Part shown: piece after piece, positions 47,972 through 58,383 of the stretch
Position numbering within the stretch: the first letter of the stretch is position 1
Layout: each line of letters starts with the position of its first letter
Assembly: GCF_000143535.2 (NCBI RefSeq)
Contig: NC_037312.1
Location: 1,984,001 to 2,048,000 of the forward strand
Length of the DNA: 64,000 nucleotides
Source: Botrytis cinerea B05.10
Lineage: Eukaryota; Ascomycota; Leotiomycetes; Helotiales; Sclerotiniaceae
Direction: 5' to 3'
Notes under the pieces: generated by a model
What the model saw: only the letters and a program-made list of their open reading frames with translations
The model's database searches: none
What the model was told of the DNA's origin: nothing
Program-made: the position numbers and the translations under genes

Positions 47972-49021
47972 ATGATTGCTATAGGGCTTGAAGGTAGTGC
48001 TAACAAATTGGGTGTTGGTATTATATCACATCCTTCCAAAGGCAAACCAGCAGAAATTCTTTCCAATATTCGACACACCTTTGTCTCGCCTCCAGGAGAA
48101 GGTTTCCTACCAAAAGATACTGCGAAGCATCATCGATCATGGGTCGTGAAACTTGTGAAGCAAGCTATGGCGCAAGCCGGAGTAAAAGTATCTGATATCG
48201 ACTGCATATGTTACACAAAAGGTCCTGGCATGGGGGCACCTCTCCAGAGCGTGGCGATCGCAGCTCGAATGCTTTCTCTGTTATGGGGTAAAGAGCTGGT
48301 AGGGGTGAACCATTGTGTCGGGCATATAGAAATGGGTCGAGAGATTACTGGGGCACAAAATCCGGTCGTTCTATACGTTAGCGGAGGAAATACCCAAGTG
48401 ATTGCATATGCAGAGCAACGATATCGAATTTTTGGAGAAGCGTTAGATATTGCAGTTGGTAACTGTTTGGATCGTTTCGCAAGGACCCTGGAAATCAGCA
48501 ACGACCCCGCACCGGGATACAATATTGAACAACTAGCAAAGAAGGGAAAGGTGTTGCTAGATTTGCCATATGCGGTGAAAGGAATGGACTGTTCATTCTC
48601 TGGAATCTTGGCAAGCATCGATATACTCGCGGCGGAACTTAAGGCGAACCCAGAGCAAAAAGACCCGATCACTGGAGAAGTTATTACCACTGCAGATTTG
48701 TGTTTCAGCCTGCAGGAAACTGTGTATGCGATGCTGGTGGAGATCACAGAACGAGCTATGGCTCATGTAGGGAGCAACCAAGTCCTCATAGTGGGAGGCG
48801 TGGGTTGTAATGAGAGGCTACAAGAAATGATGGGTTTGATGGCAAGAGATAGGGGAGGAAGCGTTTTCGCAACCGACGAACGTTTCTGCATCGATAATGG
48901 TATAATGATAGCACAGGCTGGACTTTTGGCGTACGAAACAGGCTTCAGGACTCCATTGGAAGAGAGCACATGTACTCAGAGGTTCAGAACGGATCAGGTC
49001 TTCGTCAAATGGAGAGATTGA
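47972..49021 (+). CDS. KAE1: tRNA N6-adenosine threonylcarbamoyltransferase KAE1 (KEOPS)
   Basis: Catalytic subunit of KEOPS/EKC; it transfers the threonylcarbamoyl group to A37 of tRNAs reading ANN codons. Intronless, 349 aa, the normal cytosolic length. ASKHA-fold marks: [13 protein letters not shown] at the N-terminus, [11 protein letters not shown] at 81-91, the metal ligands His114 and His118 in [31 protein letters not shown], the [13 protein letters not shown] phosphate loop and the final metal-binding Asp in [14 protein letters not shown]. There is no N-terminal presequence, so this is the cytosolic/nuclear enzyme, not mitochondrial Qri7. It ends 74 bp from the convergent membrane-protein gene. 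The tRNA-Thr(AGU) in this window is a predicted substrate. Confidence 0.97.
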   Translation: MIAIGLEGSANKLGVGIISHPSKGKPAEILSNIRHTFVSPPGEGFLPKDTAKHHRSWVVKLVKQAMAQAGVKVSDIDCICYTKGPGMGAPLQSVAIAARMLSLLWGKELVGVNHCVGHIEMGREITGAQNPVVLYVSGGNTQVIAYAEQRYRIFGEALDIAVGNCLDRFARTLEISNDPAPGYNIEQLAKKGKVLLDLPYAVKGMDCSFSGILASIDILAAELKANPEQKDPITGEVITTADLCFSLQETVYAMLVEITERAMAHVGSNQVLIVGGVGCNERLQEMMGLMARDRGGSVFATDERFCIDNGIMIAQAGLLAYETGFRTPLEESTCTQRFRTDQVFVKWRD

Positions 49022-49095
49022 ATAATATATTAAGAACTAAATCTTGCCATCTCCAGAAGGTTGCACAGACTTGCATATCGCTGCTCCTACTTTGA

Positions 49096-49661
49096 TCAAA
49101 ATCCATCATCAGAGTCATCATCTTCCTCAATTATGATCTGCGCCGATAGCCCGTGCTCGTCCTTCTTTCTGCCTCCATCATTTTCCAGCCATCCGGAATA
49201 TCTCTTTTCTACAGAAGGGTCGACCTTCCATTTCGATACATCTGGTGTCGAGTCTCTCTTCTTATGTTCTCGTGCGGCGCGTATCGGTGCCACAGAACGG
49301 CGCGTGTCTTCAGGGCCTGTTGTCAATTTGAACAGTGATGCGAGTATGCTGGAGGAAACTCGCAACAACGAACCTGAGATCAAGCCGATGATAACTGCAG
49401 ACCCCAAGAATATGATGATGGTCTGATAAGGGTTAGCTGTAATCCATCAATCTGTTATTGCATCAAGCTTGCCTCGAATTTTGCTATTACTTTCAGAGGA
49501 AGAAGCAAAGCAGAAGCCAAAGAGTTTCCCAGATGTAGCAGTGGGGCCAGAGCAATTCTAAGCATAGCCAATAGCCAGCTGGAAATAACAACAATTGGCA
49601 AGGAAATATAATAAAAAGTGCTTCCTATAATCGATAGCCATGCTGTATTTGAGAATTCCAT
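49096..49661 (-). CDS. Small membrane protein, unrecognised, 171 aa
   Basis: Two exons: 49473-49661 and 49096-49422, with a 50-bp intron that uses a GC donor (GAG then GCAAGC), branch CAGCTAACC and acceptor TATCAG. Splicing joins IAKFE to TIIIFLGSA and restores a continuous membrane protein. Predicted hydrophobic helices lie at about 9-45 (probably two, FYYISLPIVVISSWLLAML then ALAPLLHL) and 64-85 (IIIFLGSAVIIGLISGSLL). The remainder is hydrophilic and basic, then ends in an acidic tail (IIIEEDDDSDDGF). There is no clear cleavable signal peptide. An upstream in-frame ATG (49694, 11 codons earlier) is possible. The family is not recognised; the style suggests an ER or other endomembrane protein. 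Confidence 0.82.
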
Positions 49662-50395
49662 ATTGGATAATGAATGAGTTGTCTGAAATGACAATAAAAT
49701 GCAAGGCTGACAGACAGATAAGATGTGTTCTACACCTCTATTGTATGATCTGATCTAATGCTTCAGTAGAACTTGGAGTATTCTTGACAATTCTCATGAT
49801 TTGAGCCTTCACGGAGATCTTTTGCTGTGAATAACTGCTGGTATTGATGTTGGATCGAATAGGACTACAAGCATTTGGGTCATACAACTACTCCCTCTGT
49901 GCAGGTGAAGAATGGAAGAACAGAAGAACAGAAGCATGAAAGAAGCTTTAGTGAAAGCACAGACCAAGTAGCTACTGTAACAAGGCAAGGATTCAAAGCA
50001 TCGTCGCAATTTTTGTGGGCTGGCCTTCAATAAAGCTGATTGTGGGGTTGAAGGAGCGAACCTTAGGGAAGGAATCAACTTCCAAGGTTCACTCCAGAAT
50101 CTTTTCCGCGAAAGAACCAACCCATTTTTTTTAATTGTACTTAAAACCTCAAACTCAAATTTGATTATTTCTAAGATACCCTTTAACAAGCACAGCTCAT
50201 CCAGATTCGTGGATCAATTTATTCATTCCAAATCATAATCGAAAAATACTTATTTACAACTCATGAGATCGCTTTGCTCCACCGGCCGTTCCCCTCGACC
50301 CTCTGTCCCTCTTTTCCTTTAAAGGACGGACTTGGACCCCCGGAAAGGAATCAGTTTTTGACTGCGTTGCTTAGAATCACACGACCACTTTCATA
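49662..50395. promoter_or_regulatory. Divergent promoter region of the membrane protein and SNF1-beta genes
   Basis: 734 bp between opposing ATGs. 50276-50345 is C/T-rich (CCCCTCGACCCTCTGTCCCT), fitting a leader for the + gene. No named element was identified. Confidence 0.45.
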
Positions 50396-51959
50396 ATGGG
50401 AAATACACCCTCTGCCAACACGAGGCCAACCGCTTCGACACCTCATTCGCATTCTCCCGCGCCTTCGAGCCATAGTAATGACTCATCAAGAACATCCTCA
50501 GCTCGCAGAGATCCAAGGAATTTGATACACGCGCATAGGACTGCTGCGAGAGCAGAACCTTCTCTTGCACAGGCTCACGGATCGAATGTCACACACCGCC
50601 CGCGCAACTCCCAATCCCACCCTGCTGCACAATTCAATAATTCTTTGCCGAATTCGGGAGTCAATACACCTTCGGCGCATGACAGAGAACAGCAAGCGGG
50701 CCTGCAATCACATAAAAGTGAACCAGAGACAGAAAAGATCGCAGTGAGGGATCAGCCAACCAAGCCAGTTGATGTTCCCATGCCATCCTCCAATTACGAC
50801 ACTACAACGTCCAGATCCCATTCACATTCCCTATCGAGCCCTCAAGCCTCATCTGTCGACCCCTCTGGACCCCCCATTCAAGATATGTCTTACCACCTTT
50901 CGCGACCTCCAAGGCTTCCACTACCAATTGAGGAGGAAGTGCACACCCCAGGGTCACCTCTAGTCACACCGGCTGATTCGACCGCCCCGGCTATGGATAT
51001 AGATACTCTGGACAATGAACCACCACTTGCAAGACGGAACTCGACCTTGAGTAGTACGACGATAGATGAAGAGGACGCCGAGGAAATTCAAATCGATCGG
51101 ACCAAGGCAACGGTACCAACCCTATTTGAATGGAGAGAAGGTGGAGAAAAAGTTTATGTAACTGGAACCATATTTCAGTGGAATAAGAAGCAAAGATTGA
51201 GTGCAGTGTGAGTTTTAGTCTTTCCAATGAACCCCTTGAACGCCAATGCTTTGACGGTACACTAACATTTCCCAGAGAAGGAGAGCCGGGACTTCTGAAA
51301 GCGATAATTCATGTACGACCTGGAACTCACCACGTTCGATTTATTCAAGATGGCATTATGAAATGCTCAGCACTTCTTCCAACCACTGTCGATTTCGGCA
51401 ACAATCTAGTCAATTATATCGAGGTCAGCGCCGATGACCTGCCTAACGATGAGGGTTCTGTAAATATACCTACCGAACCAATTGGGGGCTCACAAACCAA
51501 GCCTGAAATCACTCAGCCCGAACCAGTGCCTGCAGAAGAGAGGACGAAGCCGAAGCCGGTCTCCAAGATGAAGCCCGCAATGTCTCAAAGTCGATTTACT
51601 TCAGAAATTCCACAATACCTCATAGATATGGATAAACCCGAAGACTCCAGGGAATACCGGTACGCGATTGCCGCTATAGACAAATTGCCTCCTCCACCTA
51701 CTCTCCCGGGGTTTCTCGGAAAACCTATCTTGAATGCCAATGCACCGATGAAGGATGACAACAGTGTTCTCATTATGCCTAATCACACTGTTCTCAACCA
51801 TTTAGCTACGAGCAGCATTAAGAACAATGTTCTTGCTGTTTCTGCCACTACGAGATATAAGCGAAAGGTACGGGATTGTCTTTGCCAGTTAACATTTTGT
51901 ACTAATTTACAATGCAGTATGTCACAACGATCATGTATAAGCCTACAGCGGAGGAATAA
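50396..51959 (+). CDS. SNF1/AMPK beta subunit (Sip2/Gal83-like)
   Basis: Scaffold and targeting subunit of the SNF1 (AMPK) kinase, controlling carbon-source response. Three exons: 50396-51207, 51276-51867 and 51918-51959, giving 481 aa. Intron 1 removal joins QRLSAV to EGEPGLLK; the last exon of 14 codons supplies YVTTIMYKPTAEE, the conserved C-terminal strand. It starts MGNTPS, an N-myristoylation signal (Gly2). Residues 1-235 are Ser/Pro/His-rich and disordered. Residues about 238-330 are the CBM48 glycogen-binding domain (VPTLFEWREGGEKVYVTGTI, then FQWNKK; HVRPGTHHVRFIQDG). Residues about 390-481 are the ASC domain that binds the kinase and gamma subunits (EIPQYLID, LIMPNHTVLNHLATSSIKNN, VLAVSATTRYKRKY). 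Confidence 0.95.
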
Positions 51960-52662
51960 GAATGGGCATAAGAAACAGCAATGCGAGATGTCATAGTATA
52001 TGAATAGTGGAGCTGGTGGACCTGGATATCAACGAAACTCATACCTGCATCGAGTAAGTAATAATTTGAGCAGATCAGCTTGCTTCACATGATTTCTCAA
52101 TGGGAAACTAAATGCAGAATATTCCAATGAAGAAAATTAACCAAAAATGATGGTCTCAATGTTTATCAGACTGTCCAATTATGGCAATGGCAATGACATG
52201 ACATGTTCTGTATACATCCACTTGCAAGCTCATTAGAATTCACTAAGGCGCACGCAAAGCTACTTCCTAGTACTCCCGCATAAATCCCACCTACCCCTTA
52301 TCTATTTTAAGCTTCTGTACCCATCCGATCTCTCCCCACTAATAGCACGTGTCGATAAGCCCCCGCTTTCTGCGATAAGATTTTTTCCAAAAAGTTGATG
52401 CCAAGAGAAAAATAGTATCGCGGAGGTATCACTGGCTTTCCCCAATTCCCCAGCGCAAATATCATCAAGTCGCATTCTGCATTTGAAATACGAGACTCTG
52501 TCATAAATACTCTGACACCGAATCTTCCAAGACCCAAGGTCACATCACGCCGTCCATTCGAACATCTTTTGGGATACCTTCCAGCGAAAGTCAAGTGGCC
52601 CTCGAATCTCAAGCTCTCAAGCTCGAACACATCCAAGCTCGCAATTTCACAAGCTCGTCACT
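51960..52662. other. Tandem intergenic region, SNF1-beta to FAP7
   Basis: 703 bp. The first part is the SNF1-beta 3' region (with intron-like motifs near 52050-52115 that could be untranslated). 52500-52660 is C/A-rich and G-poor, typical of the FAP7 leader. A 109-codon open frame on the - strand (52307-52636) looks like chance. Confidence 0.5.
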
Positions 52663-53407
52663 ATGCGCACACAGCCAAATATCATAATAACAGGCACGCC
52701 TGGTGTAGGGAAAACTACTCATTGCGAACAATTGGCTGAGAGTACCGGATTGAAACATTTGAGTGTCAATGACGTGGTTAAAGAGAAGGGGTGTCATGAG
52801 GGCTGGGATGATGAATTAAAGACTTGGATTGTGGATGAGGATAAGGTTGGTATGGTTTCTTTTGGGAGTTTGATAGGGAATATGTTCTAATGGATTGTTG
52901 GGAGTTTATGAGGAGTTTGTTATGTGCTACTGGGCTTTGGCTAATTGATTGGGAATCTATAGTTATTGGATGAAATAGAAGAAGACGTTAAGCAAGGCGG
53001 ATATATCATCGATTGGCATGCTTGCGAATTATTTCCCAAGAGTTGGATTGATTTGGTGGTTGTGTTGAGGGTGGATTCGACGCTGTTGTATGATCGACTG
53101 AAGGCGAGGTACGTTTCCTCCAAGTCTATGCGGAAGGAGACTGCACCTAAAAGTTCATCGAGGATGGGGATATATGATCGAGAAGGCTGACTAATCGCAA
53201 TATAGAAATTATCCAGAAGCCAAACTACAAGAAAATTTAGATGCAGAAATTATGGAGGTTCTACTTGATGAAGCGAGAGAGAGTTATGATGAGGAGATTG
53301 TGGTGGAGCTACGGAGTGATACAAGTGACGAGGTGGAAAGTAATGTGGAGAGGGTTGAGGCATGGGTCAAACAATGGAAGAAGGATCACGCGGAGGACGA
53401 GCAGTGA
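52663..53407 (+). CDS. FAP7: Adenylate kinase isoenzyme 6 / FAP7
   Basis: Nuclear P-loop NMP kinase/ATPase needed for the last step of 18S rRNA maturation (20S pre-rRNA cleavage at site D, with uS11). Three exons: 52663-52845, 52963-53108 and 53206-53407, giving 176 aa, the usual length. The Walker A motif is GTPGVGKTT at residues 11-19, preceded by the IIIT strand. The adenylate-kinase body continues HLSVNDVVKE, YIIDWHACELFP (the Walker-B-like DxH that marks this subfamily) and VVVLRVDSTLLYDRL with a LID-like RNYPEAKLQENLDAEIMEV across the second junction. A short acidic and Lys-rich tail closes it. Its stop is 105 bp from that of the convergent ITPase gene. Confidence 0.95.
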
Positions 53408-53512
53408 TATTATTTGGCATGAAATGTTGTTGCTCAGTCCCTGAAGTGTTTTTCGGCCTCAAGAGAGCACTATCTATCTGTCACTCCATTCCTTGACCTC
53501 TGTTTCTTAGCT

Positions 53513-54364
53513 CTATGCTTCCTCTTGCAGCCATGTCTTCAACTTTTCGAGTGCTCGGAAACGGTGAGAGATTTTGTTCTTCTCAACTTTCTCCATCTCG
53601 GCGTATCTAAAGGGGGCGGGGTCAATATCTATGTGATAGGGTGGAATGAAAACATAAGATGGATAGGAAGGAGTCCTTACGTTTGACCTTCATACTCGAA
53701 AATAGGATCCCAGCCTACAAATCAAGGAATATTAGTAAAAGAGGTCTTTTTAGTGGTGTAGTAGAGCATACCAAATGCAGTTGGACCTCTTGCAGGTACG
53801 ATCTTGCCCTAGGAAGTGTTAGAGCCATACGACGGCACGCAGGAATATGGAGAAACACTCACGTCCGTTCTTCCTTGAAAGATAATAGGTTCATGACCTG
53901 GGCCTTCAGAATAGGCAAATGTACACACTGCTTGTGCAGATTTATCTGGAAAGCCAGCAAGCATATTATTGAGTCCATCATGACCTAATGCATCCATAAA
54001 CCATTTACTGCATATTATTAGTGACTAGAGCACTCTCACTATGATTCTTGGCCAGAAAATCTTACATATATGGACCAGGCAATTCCTTCAATGCATTGAA
54101 GCATAAACATGTATCCTCAACAAGCACTGGACCTTGAATCTAAATTTGATATTAGTAACACTCCAAAGGCTGGGGAGCATGAAAACACACAATTTCAGCA
54201 GCTCTTCGACATTTGTCACTGGAGATTTCCTCAATAGTCCCTTGAATCTCAACGAGATCGAGAGATTGACTTTGAAGATCAATGGTATCGCCCAAAATAG
54301 CTTTCACCTCGATAAGCTTGTTTTTGTTGCCGGTGATGAAATTGAGGGTTTTGGGGGGAGCCAT
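53513..54364 (-). CDS. HAM1: Inosine triphosphate pyrophosphatase (HAM1/ITPase)
   Basis: Hydrolyses ITP, dITP and XTP to monophosphates, cleaning the nucleotide pool. Six exons in 852 bp: 54191-54364, 54066-54139, 53863-54007, 53772-53808 (37 bp), 53681-53714 (34 bp) and 53513-53606; the joined frame gives 185 aa. Family motifs appear in order: [18 protein letters not shown] at the N-terminus, [16 protein letters not shown] across the first junction, [37 protein letters not shown] across the two tiny exons, and [10 protein letters not shown] near the end. Every expected block is present with no broken residue, so the gene looks active. The cytosolic form has no presequence. Divergent to the P450 gene. 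Confidence 0.95.
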
Positions 54365-54724
54365 GATGAATGGAGGTGTGAAATTTTTTCTTATGCAGGA
54401 AAGTAAGCTATTGATGGGTGAGCGTATGGGATTTGAAGTGTGAGAAGGGAGGCAGAAGTAAAATGCTAGACTTTATAAAGTGTTGTAACTTCCAAGTCCT
54501 ACTCTTGAATTGTATTGTAATATACACGGAGCTTCGACTCATCCGGTCAAAAACAGTGCAGCTGCATTGGCGAATATGGATCGTGCAATCCCAGCACCAC
54601 ACTACACTACATCCACAAAAACGTAGGTCCCTAACAACCACACCGAAAATTCCTAACTACTAGGCAAGGTAATGATTATATTACTCAGTTAATCTCATCT
54701 TGCAAAAATAGTTTATCCTCCATC
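54365..54724. promoter_or_regulatory. Divergent promoter region of ITPase and P450
   Basis: 360 bp between opposing ATGs, holding both leaders. 54595-54680 is C/A-rich on the + strand. No named element identified. Confidence 0.45.
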
Positions 54725-57037
54725 ATGGACGATTTCTATCAGCTCCTCACGAATTCTACTGATGCCATCGACGCCTCGAAGTCCGGAGGTTTGATTACAA
54801 ATGCCCTCACAGTTATTCGTTCGGTGCCGTTGCCGATTGTTCTTAGTATCGCTTTGGCACCGGTGCTTCTGATCATAGCAACTAGACTACTGAGCGAGAG
54901 GCCGTCGGAAAAGCAAAAGGGGAAGGATGGGAAAACGGTTTGGATGCCGGCTTATTGGGTGCCAGGGTTGGGACACATGGTTGCATTGTACGTCTCACGT
55001 GCTACATAGGGGTAGTGGAATTTCGAGACTGATGAAAAGATAGTTTGATGAATGGAGAGAAGCTGGCTCGCGAATTAAGGTAGTTAAGATCTTGAACCAT
55101 GGCTGTATTAAATAGATGCTGACGAGTGTATAGAGACCAAAGTGCCCATGGTGAGTTTGGCCCAAAACGCTGCCGAAGCGGGAATCTGTTTATATTTGGA
55201 GACTTTTGGACCCTCAGATCCATAATTGAGGGCATTGCAATGAAACGTTTGAACGTTACCTAGGTACTGACACACTGAGCTAGGTATATTTGCGCTTAAT
55301 CTCGGAGGCTCTACCCATAACATCAGTAAGTTGCTTGCATTTCCCAAGTAGCTATACAAGACTGATCAATGTAGTCTCAAATCCAAACTTGGTAAAGGCG
55401 TCAGTATATTAGTGCTAGCATAATCATATCCACGGTCACTAAAATTGTATTAGAGTATTGCAGAAAAAGGAATCAGATGTTGCATTTAAAACTGTTGCGT
55501 TGGGTCTGTCAGCAAAGGTAGATACTTCACTGCCACATACTTGAAACCCATGAGTCGGCATAGCTTGTGTTACTAACGGACATTTTAGTTTTTTGGACTA
55601 CCTAAAAAGGCAGAGAAAGTATATGTGGACAATTGGGAGGTAAGATTGCTTCATTTTGATTACTGCACCAAGCTAAACATTGTCACAAGGAATACACATC
55701 TGTTTTCACTTATCTCATGAAAGAACCACATCTCAGTAGCATGCTGGACAAAACCCTACGCAACCTTGAAGGGCTAATTCCACAGATGGTTTCATTCATG
55801 GACAGTGAGATAGATCAACATCCGTGGGAGAAATGGGCCAATGCTGAGTACATTTCAAACAACGAAATGGAGGTTGATCTTATGGCCTTGGTACGAGATA
55901 TACTTGGGCATGCTTCTGTACCATCTCTTTTCGGTCGTGAGTTTCTGGACAACAACCCTCATGTTCTGCATGATATTTATGAGATGGATCGCGGTATGAT
56001 GTATTTCATCATGGGCCTTCCATGGTTCACTCCTTGGCCTGCTGTGGCTAGAGCTTATTATTCTCGCTCTCAAATTCAACAAAGTATGACCAAATTTCAA
56101 GAGGCTCTTGATGCTACAGTAGATGGGAAGCAGGTGGACTCCTCATACGGCGATTTGGACGACGTTAGCGAGTTCATCCTAAAAAGACATGAACTGTTTA
56201 GAAGTAAGATTGCAAAAGAATTTAACCTTATGGCAACTGACATTATGGTAGAACATGGCCTAAAACCGGATGAGCGCGGAGATATATCTGTAAGTTGGCA
56301 TCTCTTCCGTCTATCAACTCACTATCTAACATTAGTATTAGGTTATCTGGGCTCTCATTGTGAACTCCACCCTCATCGTCTACTGGCACCTCCTCTACAT
56401 CCTCTCCACCCCCGGACTCGCCGACAAGATCCGCGCTGAGATTTCCCCCTATGCAACAGTCACTCCTGGCGAGAAAATCGGCTCTATTTCAGAAGCTCCA
56501 CACATCCACCTCTCTCACGAAGACCTATCTAAGAAATGTCCCCTTTTCAAATCCACGTATCTAGAAGCCTCACGTTTATGCTCCCAGCCCATATCTCTTC
56601 GAAAACTAGAAAACGATATCACCCTCACCGATACATCATCTAGCAAGGAGACTGACAAAACTACCTACATGCTCCACAAAAACGAATATGTTACGCTCCC
56701 CCACGACCTCCACATGCGCGACCCTTCATACTTCCCCTCCCCTACCGAATTCAACCCCGAGCGTTTCCTTACCACCGATGAAACTGGCAATATCTCTGTC
56801 GACCCCCAAACTATCCGTCCCTATGGTGGCGGACCTAGTATGTGCAAAGGACGCGTATATGCCGAGCGAGAATGTTTGGCTTTCGTAGCTGGGATTATTA
56901 TGTATTGGGACATCGGAGCCGTTGCGAAGAAAGGGGAGAAGAAGGGTAAATGGACGATTCCCAAAATGATAAAAACCAGTGCGGTGTGTTTACCGGACAA
57001 AGAAACGAGGGTTAGGATCAAGAGAAGAGAGGTTTGA
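54725..57037 (+). CDS. Cytochrome P450 monooxygenase, CYP7/8-like
   Basis: Membrane-bound haem monooxygenase; substrate unknown. Nine exons deduced: 54725-54987, 55044-55079, 55134-55150 (17 bp), 55284-55325, 55375-55391 (17 bp), 55464-55517, 55589-55639, 55690-56289 and 56342-57037, giving 591 aa. All junctions use GT-AG and restore ARELRDQSAHGIFALNLGG, then STHNIISNPNLKKES. An N-terminal anchor lies at about 34-58 (PLPIVLSIALAPVLLIIA). Haem ligand Cys528 is in PYGGGPSMCKG, the PxxGG variant typical of CYP7/CYP8-like enzymes. The ExxR motif is EASR at 435-438. The I-helix has WALIVNST instead of AGxxT, which also fits that group. No backbone gene of a secondary-metabolite cluster adjoins it, so a lone catabolic or lipid-type oxidase is plausible. 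Confidence 0.87.
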
Positions 57038-58383
57038 TGGGGTGTGAGTTGAAGGATTTCAGCCTGTGTTTAAGAACGGTAGAGGATGGGTATCGCGGGA
57101 GATAGCGTAGAGAATTTCAATTTGAATACAGCAGTATGTAACTCCGTAGGAACTTCTACATTGTGGGAGTCAAGCTATTCATGAAGCAAGGACAAGAAAT
57201 CTGCAAACCCCTTTCAAGCATCCTCATTCCTTTCAAGATTATCGACGCGGAAAAGCATGTCCCCCAATCCCAAACCCAAGAGCAAGATCTCAACTTGAAA
57301 TTCTCACCGCGATCAATAATTTCAAATGTAAACTTGCTGCTACCGAGGTAGCAACTATGATGATTATCAGCTTTCCTCTAGACCCTGCTGTTCAACCAAC
57401 TTGCAAGATACCATACCTATCCCAACGACGAAGACCACACACCTTAAGCTTCTCCCCCCTTACAGACATAAACGAAAATTGGCTGGCAAGAACTAGAGGA
57501 AAATCCTGCTACAATAGACATCAAGATATTGGTTTCATAATCAGGTAAGGCGATGATAATCAAGGAGAAGAGGAACGATGTAGAATAATGGAATATGACG
57601 GCGACGGCGATGCGGACATGAAGTGACGAGAGAAGAAGAATCCAAGCGATGAGTGATCACATGAGTACACACTACTACCGCTAAGACAAAATAACTTGCG
57701 AGGCCAAGGTGGATTGAAGGTTATATCGATAAATTCACAATCTACAAAACATTTTCTAGATCGCATCTGGCATTCTGTTTTCTCGTTAAAATTTGATCAT
57801 CTCAATCATCTCATTTCACATTTCTATCAAAAATTTCGCCCCAAAAACCATATGAATAAGGTAACAGCCCACTCATTCCTATTCTTTTTCGTGAAAAAAG
57901 CTTTCTTCTAGTGATCTTCATCTCATCTTTTCATATCATCGTCTAATATCAATCATCTCAGTTTGTGTTATCTTGTTCCCATATCATAACCCTAAAAGAC
58001 GAAGCCGAAAAAAGAGAACCAAAAGATGTGACTGAAAAATCGCAAGTGAAAAAGTAAAAGAGTATTAAAGTAACTTCCAACGCCTAATTGTGAGATTGTA
58101 CACGATTGCACTTAAGAAAAATCTCGTGCTATCAAATCTACAAAAGAAGAAAAGATCTTTTGGTCCCCCCTTCTCGCCTCCAAAGATAAAAAAAAATATA
58201 CGCTAACAATCAAGATTTCATGGTACCCCAAGGTTGTGCAAATGCTGGAAGGATCCCAAGTGCCATATACAAAAGGCTCTCCAAGCCATGGCAGGAAAGA
58301 TTTTAATTTCGTGGGTGTGAAAATGGTACAGAAGAAGGTAAGAAGTTTTGCATCAAATAACGGGACCGTAATTGTTCCCGCAA
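57038..58383. other. Convergent intergenic region, P450 to myosin
   Basis: 1.35 kb between two stops. 57163-57560 and 57740-57970 have ordinary to AT-rich composition with only short chance frames. No RNA gene or repeat was recognised. Confidence 0.55.

Noticed and set aside
48211..48747. 178-codon - strand open frame
   Set aside because: Antisense to KAE1, which has every family motif on the + strand.
49423..49472. Frameshift pseudogene interpretation of the membrane-protein gene
   Set aside because: A GC-AG intron with good branch site and acceptor explains the interruption and restores the frame.
54725..57037. Part of a secondary-metabolite gene cluster
   Set aside because: Neighbours are ITPase, FAP7 and myosin; no synthase, transporter or cluster regulator adjoins the P450.
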